Counted from the stretch's first letter, positions 1 to 10,786 are shown. The stretch: DNA of 64,000 bases from Bimuria novae-zelandiae CBS 107.79 (GCA_010015655.1 ML976678.1:492595-556594), one strand, 5' to 3'. The notes: generated by a model from the sequence alone, not told the origin. Made by a program: numbers and translations.

Positions 1-1016
1 TAATATATAGTTATAAATTTATCTAAAGTATAACTACTATAGCTATCGACGATAAGTAACCGTGCCTTAGAGGGATTATTAGGCTTAGTCTATAGCAAAA
101 ACACCTTTTCTAGCCACTTGACAGCGATGTTATTACTTGTCTATCTATTTTGCGAAAAGGTAACATGCTAGCCTAAGTTCTAAGCTAAAAACTCCTTAAA
201 CCACTGCTCCTGGATACTCTTAGCCTTAAAGATAATAAGGGGGTCTAGAGCGACGCCGAGCGCAGAGATACACTCTACTATAGAGGTCTAAGTGCGGGCA
301 TTTATTATCTTAACTAGTACGGCGTTTAGGCTCTCTTGCGAGGAGCCTATAATAAGCCTATTAATGCCCTAGCCCTCTATAATACTACCCTTGTCGGCAT
401 TATACCTACGCCGGGGGGGAATCTAGTTTACTATTTTATACAGGTTAAACAAGTGCCTAATATTTTTTAGAGTAGCCTTATTTACGCGTTCCTAGCTAGT
501 CTAGCGACCTAACTTTAACTTAATAGCTAGGTGGCGTTATATAAAGTAACTAGTCCACTTCTTCCCTAGGTTCTTATAGTTACCTTATTACTTAAAAATA
601 ATAATTATAATAGCCTATACTTACGCGTGCGTTAGCGCATAACTAAAAGCCTTTTACTAAAGAATTTATTTTTCTAGAAGCTCTTCTTAAATAGTTATAA
701 GCTATTATTCACCGTTGTAAGCATACTAATAGGGTTAGGCACTATTAAAGTGGCCGCGAAGAGTATTACGTAGGATCTTATGTTAGGTAGTAGTAGTAGC
801 TAAAGCAACCTAGATTTAAGGTCTACAAGCGCATTCTAGACATTTTCTTTTATATATCTAGCTATTTAAAGGTAGCGAAAATAGTGCAAAAAATATTTTT
901 AAAATTGGCGAAGAATTAAGTTGTTTAAAGTTGATATTTAGTCGTGGTGTATGGTGGGGGGCGAGGTTGCGGGGCTATTGGAAACTATGGGGTGTCGGAA
1001 ACTAGGGTGCCCGACT
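1..1016 (-). mobile_element. RIP-degraded pogo/Fot-type DNA transposon, truncated by window edge
   Basis: Read on the minus strand, the segment from about 890 down to 1 gives a DDE-superfamily (pogo/Fot1) transposase broken by many TAA/TAG codons. Recognisable pieces are IPPRRRYNADKGSIIEG near 430-360, IFKAKSIQEQWFKEFL near 235-185, and the catalytic-strand region LLIVDSYSSYT near 70-35. The start of the element lies to the right. At 936-1016 there is an unmutated G-rich end containing GGAAACTA twice, finishing at a TA dinucleotide (1017-1018), as expected for a terminal inverted repeat at a TA target. The other end is outside the window. Family assignment is firm; the exact terminus is inferred because the partner repeat is not visible. 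Confidence 0.8.
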
Positions 1017-1634
1017 TACTATCTACAAGCTACAAAGTATGTAGGTACACGAACGTAAATAGCGGTAGTCCTAGATAGGTATAGCCCTCTCAGAAAGGTG
1101 AGTAGCCACCATGTAGAAGTAGGTGCAACTATCTCGTAAGGTAAGAGCCATAAACCGTGAAAAATACACATAACTACTTCGTATAAACAAGAGCTCTACG
1201 AACTTGGTAGCTAGAGGCGCCGAAGGTCCGGACCGCGCATATGTCTCGGGACATAGTGTATCTCTTTACTTCGGGACGCACCTTAGTTGAGAATGTACAG
1301 ACGCCTTTGTATTTGAAGTCGATGGCTCAGGAGGAGACGGTGATGCAAAGGTATTATACCGATTGGCTACCTAATGCAAACCGCACAGCACACTAAACGA
1401 TGGGGTATAAATTATCGTACGTCTACTATAATAGGTATACGGCAGTAGCGCCAATTATGTCGGTATAATTCCTCACTGCATTTTCCCCTCCAGGGCGAAA
1501 TGCGGGTTTGAATACCTAACACGAATAACGAGAGCAAGCTATACACCAACAGACAAAATCAAGGTCCCTCTCTGTAACGTTTCGGTACCAAGAAATCTGC
1601 ACAAGCAAAGATACAAGACCAGCAGTGCAAGCCT
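1017..1634. other. Intergenic, no gene seen
   Basis: Between the pogo end and the 3' end of the secreted-protein gene. Base composition is closer to genic DNA than to the RIP block. I see no protein homology, RNA gene or repeat here. It presumably carries the 3' UTR of the minus-strand gene at 1635-2138. Confidence 0.4.
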
Positions 1635-2138
1635 TCAAATCACAGCCATCCCAGCAACCCCACACGCCGCAGCAGCAGCATTTCTAATACCCGAATACCT
1701 CGGCCGCGCCGCATTGTTCGTATTTTCAGCCGGCGCGAGCGCGGGCGTCTCCTCCGAAGCGGAGGGCGTCGGCGTGACTTCTTCGGACGATGAGCTTTGT
1801 GTATGTGTTTCGCGATGCAACGACGTCCTATGCGGCCGCATATGCGACCTCAAACGCGACAGGAACGGTGTTGGCTCCAGGAGAGAGAAGCTTAATGTCG
1901 ACGTGCCGTAGTCGCCGTACCTGATACCGCTCTCTGATGAAGACCGCGATGGAGAACGAGTTGGGGTGGGCTCTGGCACAGAGGGGCTCGGGAGATCCGT
2001 GAAGACGCAACCTGGGTCGCCGTATCGTATTCCTGTGTTTGAAGGCGCAGCACAGGTCGCGGGACCCGCCGGGGCATCTATGAAGGTCACTGCCACTGCA
2101 GCGCTGCTTAGGAGGAAGAACCCTGGAAAGTATCTCAT
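1635..2138 (-). CDS. Small secreted, GIRYGD-repeat, Ser/Pro-rich protein
   Basis: The ATG at 2138 gives 167 aa; in-frame sequence upstream of it starts only at TTG. Residues 1 to about 20 (MRYFPGFFLLSSAAVAV) look like a signal peptide. The mature part is rich in Ser, Thr and Pro and has a repeated motif: NTGIRYGDPG near residue 35, SGIRYGDYGT near 70, and a shortened YSGIRN near the C-terminus. The last 15 or so residues (AAAAACGVAGMAVI) form a hydrophobic tail that could be a GPI-attachment signal. There are only two Cys in the N-terminal half. The likely role is a cell-wall or secreted surface protein; a repeat-containing peptide precursor is an alternative, but no KR/KEX2 sites flank the repeats. 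I do not recognise a named family. The gene sits between two pogo transposons, one inserted about 340 bp upstream of its start codon. Confidence 0.6.
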   Translation of the reverse strand: MRYFPGFFLLSSAAVAVTFIDAPAGPATCAAPSNTGIRYGDPGCVFTDLPSPSVPEPTPTRSPSRSSSESGIRYGDYGTSTLSFSLLEPTPFLSRLRSHMRPHRTSLHRETHTQSSSSEEVTPTPSASEETPALAPAENTNNAARPRYSGIRNAAAAACGVAGMAVI

Positions 2139-2479
2139 CTTGAGTGGTTTCTGGGATGATTGGGTATAGGGCAAGGGGAAGGGGAAACAAAAGTAGATGC
2201 AGAAGCATTAAAAGACACATCAAGATATAGCAGTACCGCCGCAGCGGACAAAGGATATTATGGAGGGCAGAGCTCTTTTGTTACTGTCCCCGCCCCTCAC
2301 GAGGCTTCGCTCGTTCTTTCATCTCAGAGGTTTTGCGCTCCTAAGGGCGGTTACTACAAGCGAAATGCAGTGGCAAAGGCCTTTATAGGGTTGCGGCAGG
2401 GCGGCCGTGGAAATGGGCATGGTGGAGGTTGCAGCGTTGAGGAGGTGATTGGTTGGATGCCGCCGGCTAAATTTAGCGG

Positions 2480-2532
2480 TAACGTGTCTGTGCGCGTGCC
2501 GAGCCACTTCGCGTAACGAGCCACCCAACACC
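2480..2532 (+). repeat. Left terminal inverted repeat of pogo copy 1
   Basis: The 53 bp, including the TA target dinucleotide, match the reverse complement of 5456-5508 except at two positions (2489 and 2515) where this copy has T or A against C or G. Both differences are transition type, as RIP would give. Confidence 0.95.
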
Positions 2533-2580
2533 TAAAGACTGAATGACTCACTAACTTTGACGCGTCGTAACTCCACCAAT

Positions 2581-5353
2581 ATGGGGGCAATTGAAGATGC
2601 GATTGAAGCTATTCAATCTTTGGATCCAGGAGAAAAATTTTCATATAGAAAAATAGCGGCTACCTATGGTGTAGATCGGACTACGTTGTCCCGAAGACAC
2701 AAGCGCGTTCAGGCCCCAAATGAAGCCAAGAATATCAACCAGCAGAAACTTACACCACAACAAGAGCAGGAGCTTGTACGATATATCGAAGGACTCACAA
2801 AGAGACATACACCTCCTACTAGAGAGATGATACAGAATTTTGCCTCTACGATAGCAAAGGAGCCAGTCAGCGAGAGCTAGGTTACCCGCTTTATCAACCA
2901 ACACAGCATTCATCTCATCTCCCAATGGACCATCGGGATGGACAACAATCGCCACAAAGCTAATTTAGTAGATAAATATCGCCTCTATTTTAACCTTCTA
3001 CATAGTAAGATAGATGAATATCGCATAGATCCTCGTTATATCTACAATATGGATGAAAAAGGCGTCCTGATCGGTATTATTAGTAGATTAAAGAGAATAT
3101 TCAGCAGACGAATGTAGGAGAAGAAGGAGGTTAGGGCATCACTCTAAGATAGTAATCGCGCATAGATCACGCTCCTGGCATGTATCTGCGCTAATGGATC
3201 AGCTCTGCCGCCAAGCCTTATTTATAAGGCCGCCAACAAGGGCATCCAATTAAGCTAGGTAGAGGATATTAAGGCAGGAGAACATGAAGTCTTTATCACC
3301 TCATCATCCTCTAGCTGGACAAACAACGATATCGGGCTTGCCTGGCTTAAGCAGGTGTTCGATCGCTGTATAAAAGAGAAGACTCAACGATCATATTATC
3401 TTTTAATTATAGACGGCCACGGATCTTATGTCACTATAGACTTTATTAACTATTATAATAAGTATAGGATCCTGCTTGCTATCCTGCCTCTTTACTTAAC
3501 TTATACGCTTTAGCCACTTAACGTTGCGATGTTCAAGCCTCTATTAATAGCATACTTAGCAGAGCTATCACGATACCTTTATAGAAGCTAAGGCCTAGCT
3601 TCTATCACTAAAGACAACTTCTTCCCCTTATTCTAGAATGCGTAGAAGGCCTCCTTTAAGGAATCAACTATCCTTAGCTCTTTTAGAGCCACAGGCATAT
3701 CGCCACCTAATCCTACACTAAACATTAACTTTTCTAGGTCACCGAAAGGTTAATATCTATTAATTTTTTATTAAAACACGACTTAAATGCCTTCGTAAAT
3801 CTGTTTTCTAGTGTCCTCTTTTAGCTACAGGCGTTATAGCAGGCGCGCTGCCCTATTTTCTCTTTTAGCTCCCTAGTAAGCTAAAATCTTTTTAAAATAG
3901 CCCGTGCGCTGCTTAGATTTTCACGTTTAGTTAAAGGCTATAACTACAGCTAAGACAAGGAGACAGTCGTAACACTCCTTACTCTTATAAGATATAGGCA
4001 CCTGCTAGGCCTAAATACAAAGGCTCTCCATGCGAAGAGCTATGGCACGATTTAATAGAGTACTAGCTCTTAACACCTATAACGACGAGAGCTGCCCGCA
4101 GCTATCTAAAGACTAACTATTAGCGTCCTTGACCTAACATAACACGCAAATAAGGTAGCCAGCCTGGCCTTATATTATATAACTCTTGGGGATAAAGAAG
4201 AAGGACAGGCCTGGCTCTGCCTTCCTACTACACCTATCTCCTTCGACACAGGCATTACTAAGCCTGGTACAAAGGCTCTCCTCGCGCAGAGCCATGGCTC
4301 CAATTCGACAGAGCACTAGCTCTCTATACCTATCCACTCTTTCCTTTTCTTTCTTCTCACAGCACTAAACTGCCTCTAAACACACATAAGGGATTCACCC
4401 TAATGTACATATACTGCTTAGTCTCCCTAATAGGAAGGGGAGCTATAGCTTAAAATGGTAGCAATACCCGCGCAGGCAAGAAATGCTTTCTAAGGTAGTA
4501 TGTTAGTACTATAATTCCATAGCTTAGCACGTCGTATATGCCCTTCGGGAGGCGAGATGGTGGACTTAATCCCCATCAACTAGACGAAAAATAAATACCA
4601 ACCAACTAACTAAGCCACCTAATCCTAATCCTATCCTAGATAGGTTCGCCTAGAATCAAGAATCAGGCGATAACTCCTTATCAGGGCTTAGCAATCATGA
4701 CTGGAGAAAGATGGATAGGCTTGTACGATCAGCAGTAAAGGATCAGGGTAGTTAAGATACAAAGAAGCTTCGTCAATCGCTCCACCACCTATCTGTCTAA
4801 AATAAGCTACTTAAGCATGAGATGGATAGGATTAAGTAGGCACTATCTATTAAGGAGAAGCGCAGAAAGAAGGGTAAGACTCTAGATCTCTAATAGCGCT
4901 AGGAGTATTAGAGTAGGGCTATCTTATAGTCACTAAGGAAGGTAAGGGAGGCACGTGTTCGTTAATCTATTAAGGAATAAGAGGATAAGCAGCAGCAGCT
5001 TTAAAAAGTAAAAATAGTAGAGCTAAAAAAAGGCAGCTAAGCTATACAAGGAGAAAATGTAGCAGGAAAAGCGTAATGCGCGAGAGGCAGCTAAGAAGGC
5101 GAAGGAGAAGGAGAGGGCTAAAAAGGCAGCTCAGCGCGCTGCCCAGAAGTCTGCCCGCGACGCAGAAAAAGCTCTATAACTATCCCAAAGGTGTAAGAGA
5201 AAGGCTTCTCAGCCATCTGCACAGAGCAGAAAGCGTCCAAAACGTGTTGTTGATGCTACAGATGTTGGGGAGGCCTCAGAGGGCGCATCTGCTGCCCCGA
5301 GCAAATCTACACGCAGCGGCCGCGACGTCAAGCTTCTAGATAGATTTAAGTAG
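2581..5353 (+). pseudogene. Pogo/Fot1 DDE transposase, broken by stops and a nested insertion
   Basis: The first ATG (2581) opens a psq-type helix-turn-helix: FSYRKIAATYGVDRTTLSRR at about residues 22-41, then a second CENP-B-type DNA-binding stretch (RYIEGLTKRHTPPTREMIQN). A TAG at 2878 ends the intact part at 99 codons. Beyond it the same frame continues through the DDE catalytic region: YNMDEKGVLIG near 3046, LLIIDGHGSYVT near 3400, and a late-strand PLNVAMFKPL near 3515. The frame then jumps a 0.9-kb insertion (3716-4613). It resumes with the Lys/Arg-rich coiled-coil tail (SIKEKRRKKGKTLDL near 4850) and ends in RSGRDVKLLDRFK before a TAG at 5351. The stops are TAA/TAG where CAA/CAG is expected, so RIP is the likely cause. 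It is not functional as it stands. Confidence 0.9.
3702..4627. mobile_element. 0.9-kb insertion inside pogo copy 1, with 14-bp direct repeats
   Basis: The 14-mer GCCACCTAATCCTA occurs at 3702-3715 and again at 4614-4627, exactly where the transposase frame breaks off and resumes. The intervening 898 bp are therefore an insertion with a 14-bp target duplication. A duplication of that length and the A-rich end before the second copy (AAAAATAAATACC near 4588) fit target-primed insertion by a non-LTR element or a SINE-like passenger better than a DNA transposon. Inside, a segment near 4000-4085 resembles one near 4255-4340 (AAAGGCTCTCC, GAGC, ATGGC, AGAG.ACTAGCTCT), so there is an internal duplication. 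I cannot name the family. Confidence 0.7.
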
Positions 5354-5455
5354 TGCAAATTAATCGCAGCTATCGATTAACTACCCTAGTAGAAAATCTT
5401 ATAATAATATTGTTTGTAGGTAGTTCTGCAGCCTCATTCTTGCATGAGCTGTTAT

Positions 5456-5508
5456 GGTGTTGGGTGGCTCGTCACGCGAAGTGGCTCGGCACGCGCACGG
5501 ACACGTTA
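5456..5508 (-). repeat. Right terminal inverted repeat of pogo copy 1
   Basis: Partner of the repeat at 2480-2532. It ends with ACACGT followed by the TA target duplication. The near identity of the two ends shows that both termini are intact although the coding region is not. Confidence 0.95.
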
Positions 5509-6579
5509 GATGCCAAAGCGAGATATCAGTTGGGAGAGGGACCTTAACCGTCACTTCCATCATGCTTCTCATGTATACCATTTCAAGGCAGGGTTCTATG
5601 CCTAGAACGGGGTATATGTGCGATTTAAAACACTCTTATTGACTTGTAAGCTATCCTTACATGCGCATCCGCGATAAGGCGCCTTTGGAGGGTCGATTCT
5701 ACATGTGTCACCTGAGCCTGGTCTTCACGGCACCAGACGGCCAGGTACAAAGTAGGTGTCAACTACTATATTGCTTATCCTAGGGTAACACACAGGTCCG
5801 AGATAATACTAAATAGAATTGTCTTACCCGTCCTTGTACCTATACGACTGGGCAGGCTCCTAGGAGGAAATCCAGGCGTGGTTCCTATTACTGAACGACT
5901 GGGCAGGATACACAAACACACACTTCAATGAACTGCCGCACTTGAAGCGTCTCTCATCTTCGCTTACAGTATTATCATTCCGAGCCGAATTAGATGTCAC
6001 AGCTTGTCCCGATTCGCGCCGGGTACTATCGGGTCTGAAAGGCGACGGCGCCAGCCTTATCTCCTCAGCTTACATATACTCCAGCCTCTTATCTGGGGTA
6101 TCTTTTTGTAAGAATCCGGTAAACACCGACAACCAACAACTATTCCGACAACAATTACATGCTCATATCTAGGAACCATGCTACGATCGCCTGCCCTAGG
6201 CAGGGCAGTACTTGCCTACAGGGCTGTTCGCTCCCATTCGTGTAATCATAACCGTGGGTGCCCAGTTGGCACTCCTCCCACGTATCAATCGTTGTGAATT
6301 GGCAACCACGCTTTGATCATCACGGTACCTGGGCATACATTCCCGACGATACCCTATCAAGCCCTCCTTATCATGGTGACCGCCAAACAAAGCATCACCT
6401 GGGCACATAAGCGCACATAGTTAAGGCACCGTGAAGCTCACTCAGCCAAATTTCAAAAAAAAAAAAAGAATAAAACAACCCCCAAAATAACACTGCACAC
6501 CACATTCCAAAATCAACCCATATTTATAGAGCCAAATCCTAGTCGCTCGCCAATCCCACATCTTGCGTAACGCATCTTC
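5509..6579. other. Intergenic, no gene seen
   Basis: No protein-like reading frame that I can defend. A 23-bp segment at 5771-5793 recurs with three C/T differences at 12965-12987, so part of this stretch may be an old dispersed repeat. A run of 14 A lies near 6457-6470, about 110 bp before the isochorismatase region. Confidence 0.4.
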
Positions 6580-6738
6580 ATGGGTTCGAAGTCGGTCACC
6601 ACCACCGCAGACCACGAAAACGACACCCCCGTCGGAACAATCACATGCACAACACCCATCCCCTTCGGCGGCCAACAGCAATGGCTCTACCACCCCTCCA
6701 CCCGAAAATTCGATCTCTCCCGCGGGTCACCCTAAAAA
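6580..6738 (+). pseudogene. In-frame N-terminal extension of the isochorismatase, cut by TAA
   Basis: An ATG at 6580 opens a frame that is exactly in register with the downstream enzyme (159 nt, 53 codons). It encodes GTITCTTPIPFGGQQQWLYH and, shortly after, TRKFDLSRGSP. Codon 52 is TAA (6733-6735), two codons before the ATG at 6739. Fungal isochorismatase-family proteins usually have an N-terminal segment of this kind, with an aromatic stretch then a (Y/F)DL motif, before the first beta strand. This therefore looks like the original start, separated by one nonsense change (for example CAA to TAA) or a sequencing error. Translation from 6739 would leave the catalytic core but lose this segment. 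Confidence 0.55.
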
Positions 6739-7443
6739 ATGGTATTCGAAAGCGATGAAGCCCAGCACCACCACACCGGCTTCATAATCTCCCCCAGCGC
6801 CTCCGTCCTCATCATCGTCGACATGCAAAACTACTTCATCAACCCGCTCTATCGCGACCACGCCGGAGGCCTCGCCGCCATCTCGCCGCTGCTGCGCGTG
6901 ATCGCGCGCTGTCGTAAAGAGGGCATCCAGATCGCGTGGCTGGGCTGGGGTATCAACGAGGCGGCGCTGGCGAGTATGGCGCCCGCGATCCAGCGCGGCT
7001 TCAGCAAGGCTCTGGGCTGGCACGTTGGGCTCGGCGCGCAGCTTCCCGGGACCCAGGGACGGTGTCTATTCAAGCGCTCGTGGAATGCAGAGTTGTACGA
7101 GCCGCTCAGGGTAGCCGCACTGCCTGGCGACCTTTTCTTCGATAAGACGCGCATGAGTAGGCTGTGGGCGACGAGCGAGCCGCTGCATGAGTATCTCCGC
7201 ACGGTGGGAAAGCAGACGCTACTCTTTGCAAGTGTGAATACGGATCAGTGCGTGTACGGCACCGTGGCGGATGCGTACTCGTATGGGTGGGATTGCGTTG
7301 TGCTGAGCGATTGCACGGGGACGATGACGGGGAGGGGCGCACAGGAGTTGACAGAGTATCAGGTTTCGACAAATATGGGCTTTGTTACTACCAGCAAGGC
7401 GTTTTGCGACGCGGAGGTGGTGGACTATCTTGAGCAGTGCTGA
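6739..7443 (+). CDS. Isochorismatase-family cysteine hydrolase
   Basis: 234 aa without an intron. The catalytic triad of the family is visible: Asp28 in VLIIVDMQNYF, Lys136 in FFDKTRMS and Cys171 in NTDQCVYGT. The fold is otherwise complete, with LPGD before the lysine strand and VVLSDCTGTM after the cysteine helix. Family members hydrolyse isochorismate, nicotinamide or other small amides; the substrate cannot be told from the sequence. Fungal plant-associated species have secreted and cytosolic members; no signal peptide is seen here. The start at 6739 is the first ATG after an in-frame TAA, but the frame continues upstream to 6580, so the true gene may be a broken longer one. Neighbours give no pathway context. 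Confidence 0.85.
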   Translation: MVFESDEAQHHHTGFIISPSASVLIIVDMQNYFINPLYRDHAGGLAAISPLLRVIARCRKEGIQIAWLGWGINEAALASMAPAIQRGFSKALGWHVGLGAQLPGTQGRCLFKRSWNAELYEPLRVAALPGDLFFDKTRMSRLWATSEPLHEYLRTVGKQTLLFASVNTDQCVYGTVADAYSYGWDCVVLSDCTGTMTGRGAQELTEYQVSTNMGFVTTSKAFCDAEVVDYLEQC

Positions 7444-8828
7444 GGTGGCTGTTGTTCTTGGTTTTCACGGCGGTGTTTTACTCGCAGTGGGCTTTGGTGC
7501 TGTGTTTGTGCTGCATGTAGAGCGAGTGTTTTTGTCATATACTATCATAGTCGCCGAGTGAATAGTTATGTTCAGTTATTTTGAAATGTGCTCATCCCTT
7601 TGCATCAAACAAGTCGCCATTCGTATGCTCCGGCAACTTGTAGATATACTGGGCCTCTCCTATACCTCCAGAGTCCTGTAACTTCCCCCTTAGCATCCAA
7701 ATCTTCATTCATTTAGACGATCTCAGGTAAACCGTCAATGGTGACAAAGACTATGCTCCTACTTATACACATCCTCCGGCGCCTAGTAAGTACACTCAGG
7801 CGATCGCATAGCCTGATATGATTCCGGGAACAGTCCACCGTGAGACCTGAGAAGTATTCACATAGCGTGGAAGTTGTGTTACTACAAGTAGTCTGGACAT
7901 GCAGGAATACGAAGCTGTAATTTTCAGACTGACGCCTTGGTATAGATCAGATCCGAAACGGCGGCTTACACAAGCCTGCCGTTGTACGGCGTGATCACAC
8001 CTTACGTGCACGCCCGCCTGGAGCAGCCTTGCTGCAATGCAATGATGACTGCAGCACTTACCTTCACACGCCGTCTAGTCGTGGTCCAAACGCAAGCAAT
8101 AACGCTCTGAACTCCAGGGAGAAAGATGAGGTAAAAGAGGTATTTGAGAACTACACAGTAACATCTCATGCTTCACGCGCCAAAATGCCCACCACGCACA
8201 GATCCATCATACAGAGTCAAAGGAAAATCTCCCCAACCCCAACTCGCCAACACTCCGCATCTGGAATCAAAAGCCAATTGCCTCATCGCCCATAATTCGA
8301 AAAAGAAACATACAGGTATCGCCTATCCTGCCACTCCTCTTCCATGGGGTGCAAAACAGTGACGGTGGTGCTTTTTGAAGAACCGAACACGAAGGCAAAA
8401 AAGGTAGTCGAGGTTATCCGGGGAGAGCTAAGATTGGTGGAAAGGAGAAGAGCAAGTACTGCTTCTGCGTCTGCGAAACAGCCAACCCAAGACGAACAAG
8501 ACGATCGAGCATGGCTCGCTGTGTCCAAAAGGAAAAGAAGCGGTGGTATGAGTGAGAAACGACAGCAAAGAGAGTTTCAAGCACCTCTTATCCTTCGGGA
8601 AACACGGCTGCCGTTGCACTCTCCGAGGAAGTGGTAAGGTGTATTATATCGGGGTGGTATCGGGGCTAGAAGGTGCCGTGGAAGAACGAGATGAGGAGGG
8701 GTATGTGGTGAAAGCGAAGCATATAAGTTTTGTCGTTCGCCGGGTATTAAAGCAAGTAGTGCACCTTTCGTCCAGACTTGCATCATTGCGCATTGTCATA
8801 TGTTGCCGCATTATGCCAGGTCGGACGA
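7444..8828. other. Intergenic, no firm gene
   Basis: 3' region between the convergent isochorismatase (+) and G-beta (-) genes. A short minus-strand stretch near 7700-7600 reads GIGEAQYIYKLPEHTNGDLF and then a stop. This is protein-like, but it has no frame upstream and no identity I can give. The ORF at 8344-8637 (+) has no recognisable domain. Confidence 0.35.
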
Positions 8829-10092
8829 TTATGCCCAGATGCGGAGCTGTGTCACGTCAGTCATGCTTAAGAGAATGGAGTACCAAACATACCATAGAAT
8901 CCCATGAACCAGTGCAAAGACTTAGTGCGTCGTTGCTTACACCGAGGCAGCTGACTCTATTGTCGTGACCTTGCAGTGTGCCTACGCGCTCGCCACGGAG
9001 GACATCCCAGACCTGTGGATTTGTCAGACATGCCGTGTAACGAACAACCATTGGATGCCTACCTTGCACTCGAAATCGTCATAACCAGCAAAGAGCAAAC
9101 GACCCGACACGGAGAAGGCTACCGATGTGATGCCGCAAACAGGCTCGGGAATCTAGCATGACGTTAGTTACGCAACACACGGATGAAAACGAAGCGATTG
9201 GGGAAAAGCATACTGTGTAGGCCTGTAATTCACGGTCAGCACGAATGTCAAACAGCCGGCAAGACGCGTCGTCGGAGCCAGTGCCGAAAGCGTTGCCGTT
9301 CGGGAAGAACTGAATGGCGTTGATGTCGGAATCGTGGGCGGCAAATGTCTGCACACACTTCTGTTGACGGATGTCCCACAGTTTCGCAAAGGCGTCGCAA
9401 GCACCAGAGACAAATTGATTGTGATCGAGCGGGTTTATGCTCAAGCTCATAACGTCACCCAAGTGGTCGGCGAACTCGTGCACCTTGGAGCCAGTCTCCA
9501 AATCCCAGAGAACGCAGGTCATGTCGCCCGAGGATGTGAGGATGCGCTTGTCGCTGATGAATCGGCAGCATGACAGGTAGCCCGAGTGGCCGGACAGCTC
9601 CCGGGCGACACGAGTGGGCCCTTCCCGCGCCGACAGGTTGTAAATAGAGCAGATGTTGTCCAAGCCACCGCACGCGACGTAGTTTCCAGACGGCGAGTAG
9701 GCGCAGGTCATGACCCACGATGATCGCAGCGGGATGGCGTGGACCTTGTTTGTGGTGTAGGCGTCCCAGATGATCAGCTTGCCGTCCTGCGAGGCGGACA
9801 CGAGATGTCGGCGGTCCGTCGACCAGTGCATCGCGTAGATCTTGGCCAGATGACCTTTGAGGGTGCGCTTCGTCTTCATGGAGAGACGCGGCAGAGCCTC
9901 GACGCGCTGCTTCGCGACATCGCGGACTGCATTGGCAGGTTAGCACGCGTTCACGGTAGCTGCGCGGGAGGACGTACGGGTGGTGTCAGCGAGCTCGTCC
10001 TTCTTCCGTTTTATTCTGTCCTTGAGGGCCTCGGCATCGCGGCGGGCGATCTGGATCTTCTGCTGGATGGATTCGGCGCTCATATCGGCCAT
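8829..10092 (-). CDS. GPB1: Heterotrimeric G-protein beta subunit (seven WD40 repeats)
   Basis: Five exons on the minus strand: 10092-9978, 9926-9214, 9152-9063, 9012-8893 and 8846-8829. They join in frame to 351 aa, the usual length for fungal G-beta (about 340-360). All introns are 46-61 nt with GT and AG ends. Residues 1-50 form the charged coiled coil that pairs with G-gamma ([23 protein letters not shown]). Seven WD repeats follow, starting at [17 protein letters not shown], with the family blocks [40 protein letters not shown] and [20 protein letters not shown]. The protein ends GSWDSM/LRIWA, the conserved blade that closes the propeller; the last six codons are a separate exon. In filamentous fungi this subunit acts at the membrane in cAMP/MAPK signalling, affecting development and virulence. 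The gene starts head-to-head with the deaminase gene. Confidence 0.95.
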
Positions 10093-10786
10093 GCTCTGCG
10101 GGCTACGCTACGGGTGCGGTGGGAGGGGGCGTCGTCGCAGGGGGAATGTCGCGGGCGAGGTTGGCGGGATCCAGGGGCCTCGCAGCTAGCGCAGCAGTCG
10201 GGCAATCGCACGATGCAAAGGCTCTGCGGGCGGCGGCAGGAACGAACAGCAGAGGCGCGCGGAGGGAGAGCAATTGCTCGCGCTGAGGGGCGGCGCAGGC
10301 TGCGGATGGCGAGCGAATGGTGTGGGTGGGTGAGCAGCGCTGCGGCAGTGTTGGTTGCTGGAGACGAGGTTGCGGTTACGGGGGCGGCCTGGGGGAGCTG
10401 GGCGTAAGCTAACCGAGAAACGTCGAGCTGGACGCCGACAGGAAGGGAGCGCGCGATCGGACAGCTCTCGCAGAGCGCTCGCAACTGGAAAAATAAAAGG
10501 AGTGCGGACTCGCAGTGCGGGGGTGCGGCTTTCTAGAAGACAACCTACAGGAACGCTGAGGAGGAGGCTGAGAGACGAACGGGCAAATGCGCGCCCTGCA
10601 CCTTCTTCGTCCGTTTGCAATCTCCTAGTCGCTCCTCCCCTTCTCGAAGTGCGCTAGCCGTTTTCGGCTGCTAGCTCAGGGTCGGCCAAAGCGTCGATTG
10701 CTGCGCCCGCGGCTGTCACTCAGACACTGGCTGCACTGCGTGTTTGACGCCAGCTCGCTGCCCAGTGCCCACTGTATTCCCCCACA
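10093..10786. promoter_or_regulatory. Shared divergent promoter region, G-beta / deaminase
   Basis: 694 bp separate the start codons of the minus-strand G-beta gene and the plus-strand deaminase gene. The stretch is GC-rich near the G-beta start. I see no clear TATA box or named element. The long ORFs here on both strands have skewed composition and no domain, and I take them as chance. Confidence 0.5.

Larger units (their letters stand above)
2482..5506 (+). mobile_element. Pogo/Fot1-like DNA transposon (copy 1) with long TIRs and a nested insertion
   Basis: The ends are 53-bp inverted repeats (2480-2532 and 5456-5508, counting the TA) that differ at only two positions, both C/T-type. They are flanked by TA on each side (2480-2481 and 5507-5508), the standard Tc1/mariner target duplication. 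Inside is one transposase reading frame on the plus strand from 2581 to 5353, interrupted by TAA/TAG codons. Without the 0.9-kb nested insertion the element would be about 2.1 kb, near the usual size of fungal pogo elements. The element sits in otherwise genic DNA between the secreted-protein gene and the isochorismatase region. Confidence 0.93.

Noticed and set aside
7600..7700. Minus-strand protein-like tail GIGEAQYIYKLPEHTNGDLF before a stop
   Set aside because: No open frame or domain upstream; could be a remnant, but cannot be supported as a gene.
8344..8637. 97-codon plus-strand ORF between the isochorismatase and G-beta genes
   Set aside because: No domain, low-complexity Arg/Ser/Lys composition, overlaps other ORFs on both strands; not enough support to call a gene.
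9739..10407. 222-codon ORF on the plus strand
   Set aside because: Antisense to G-beta exons 1-2 and the promoter; the minus strand gives a complete, spliced, well-conserved protein, so this is a shadow frame.
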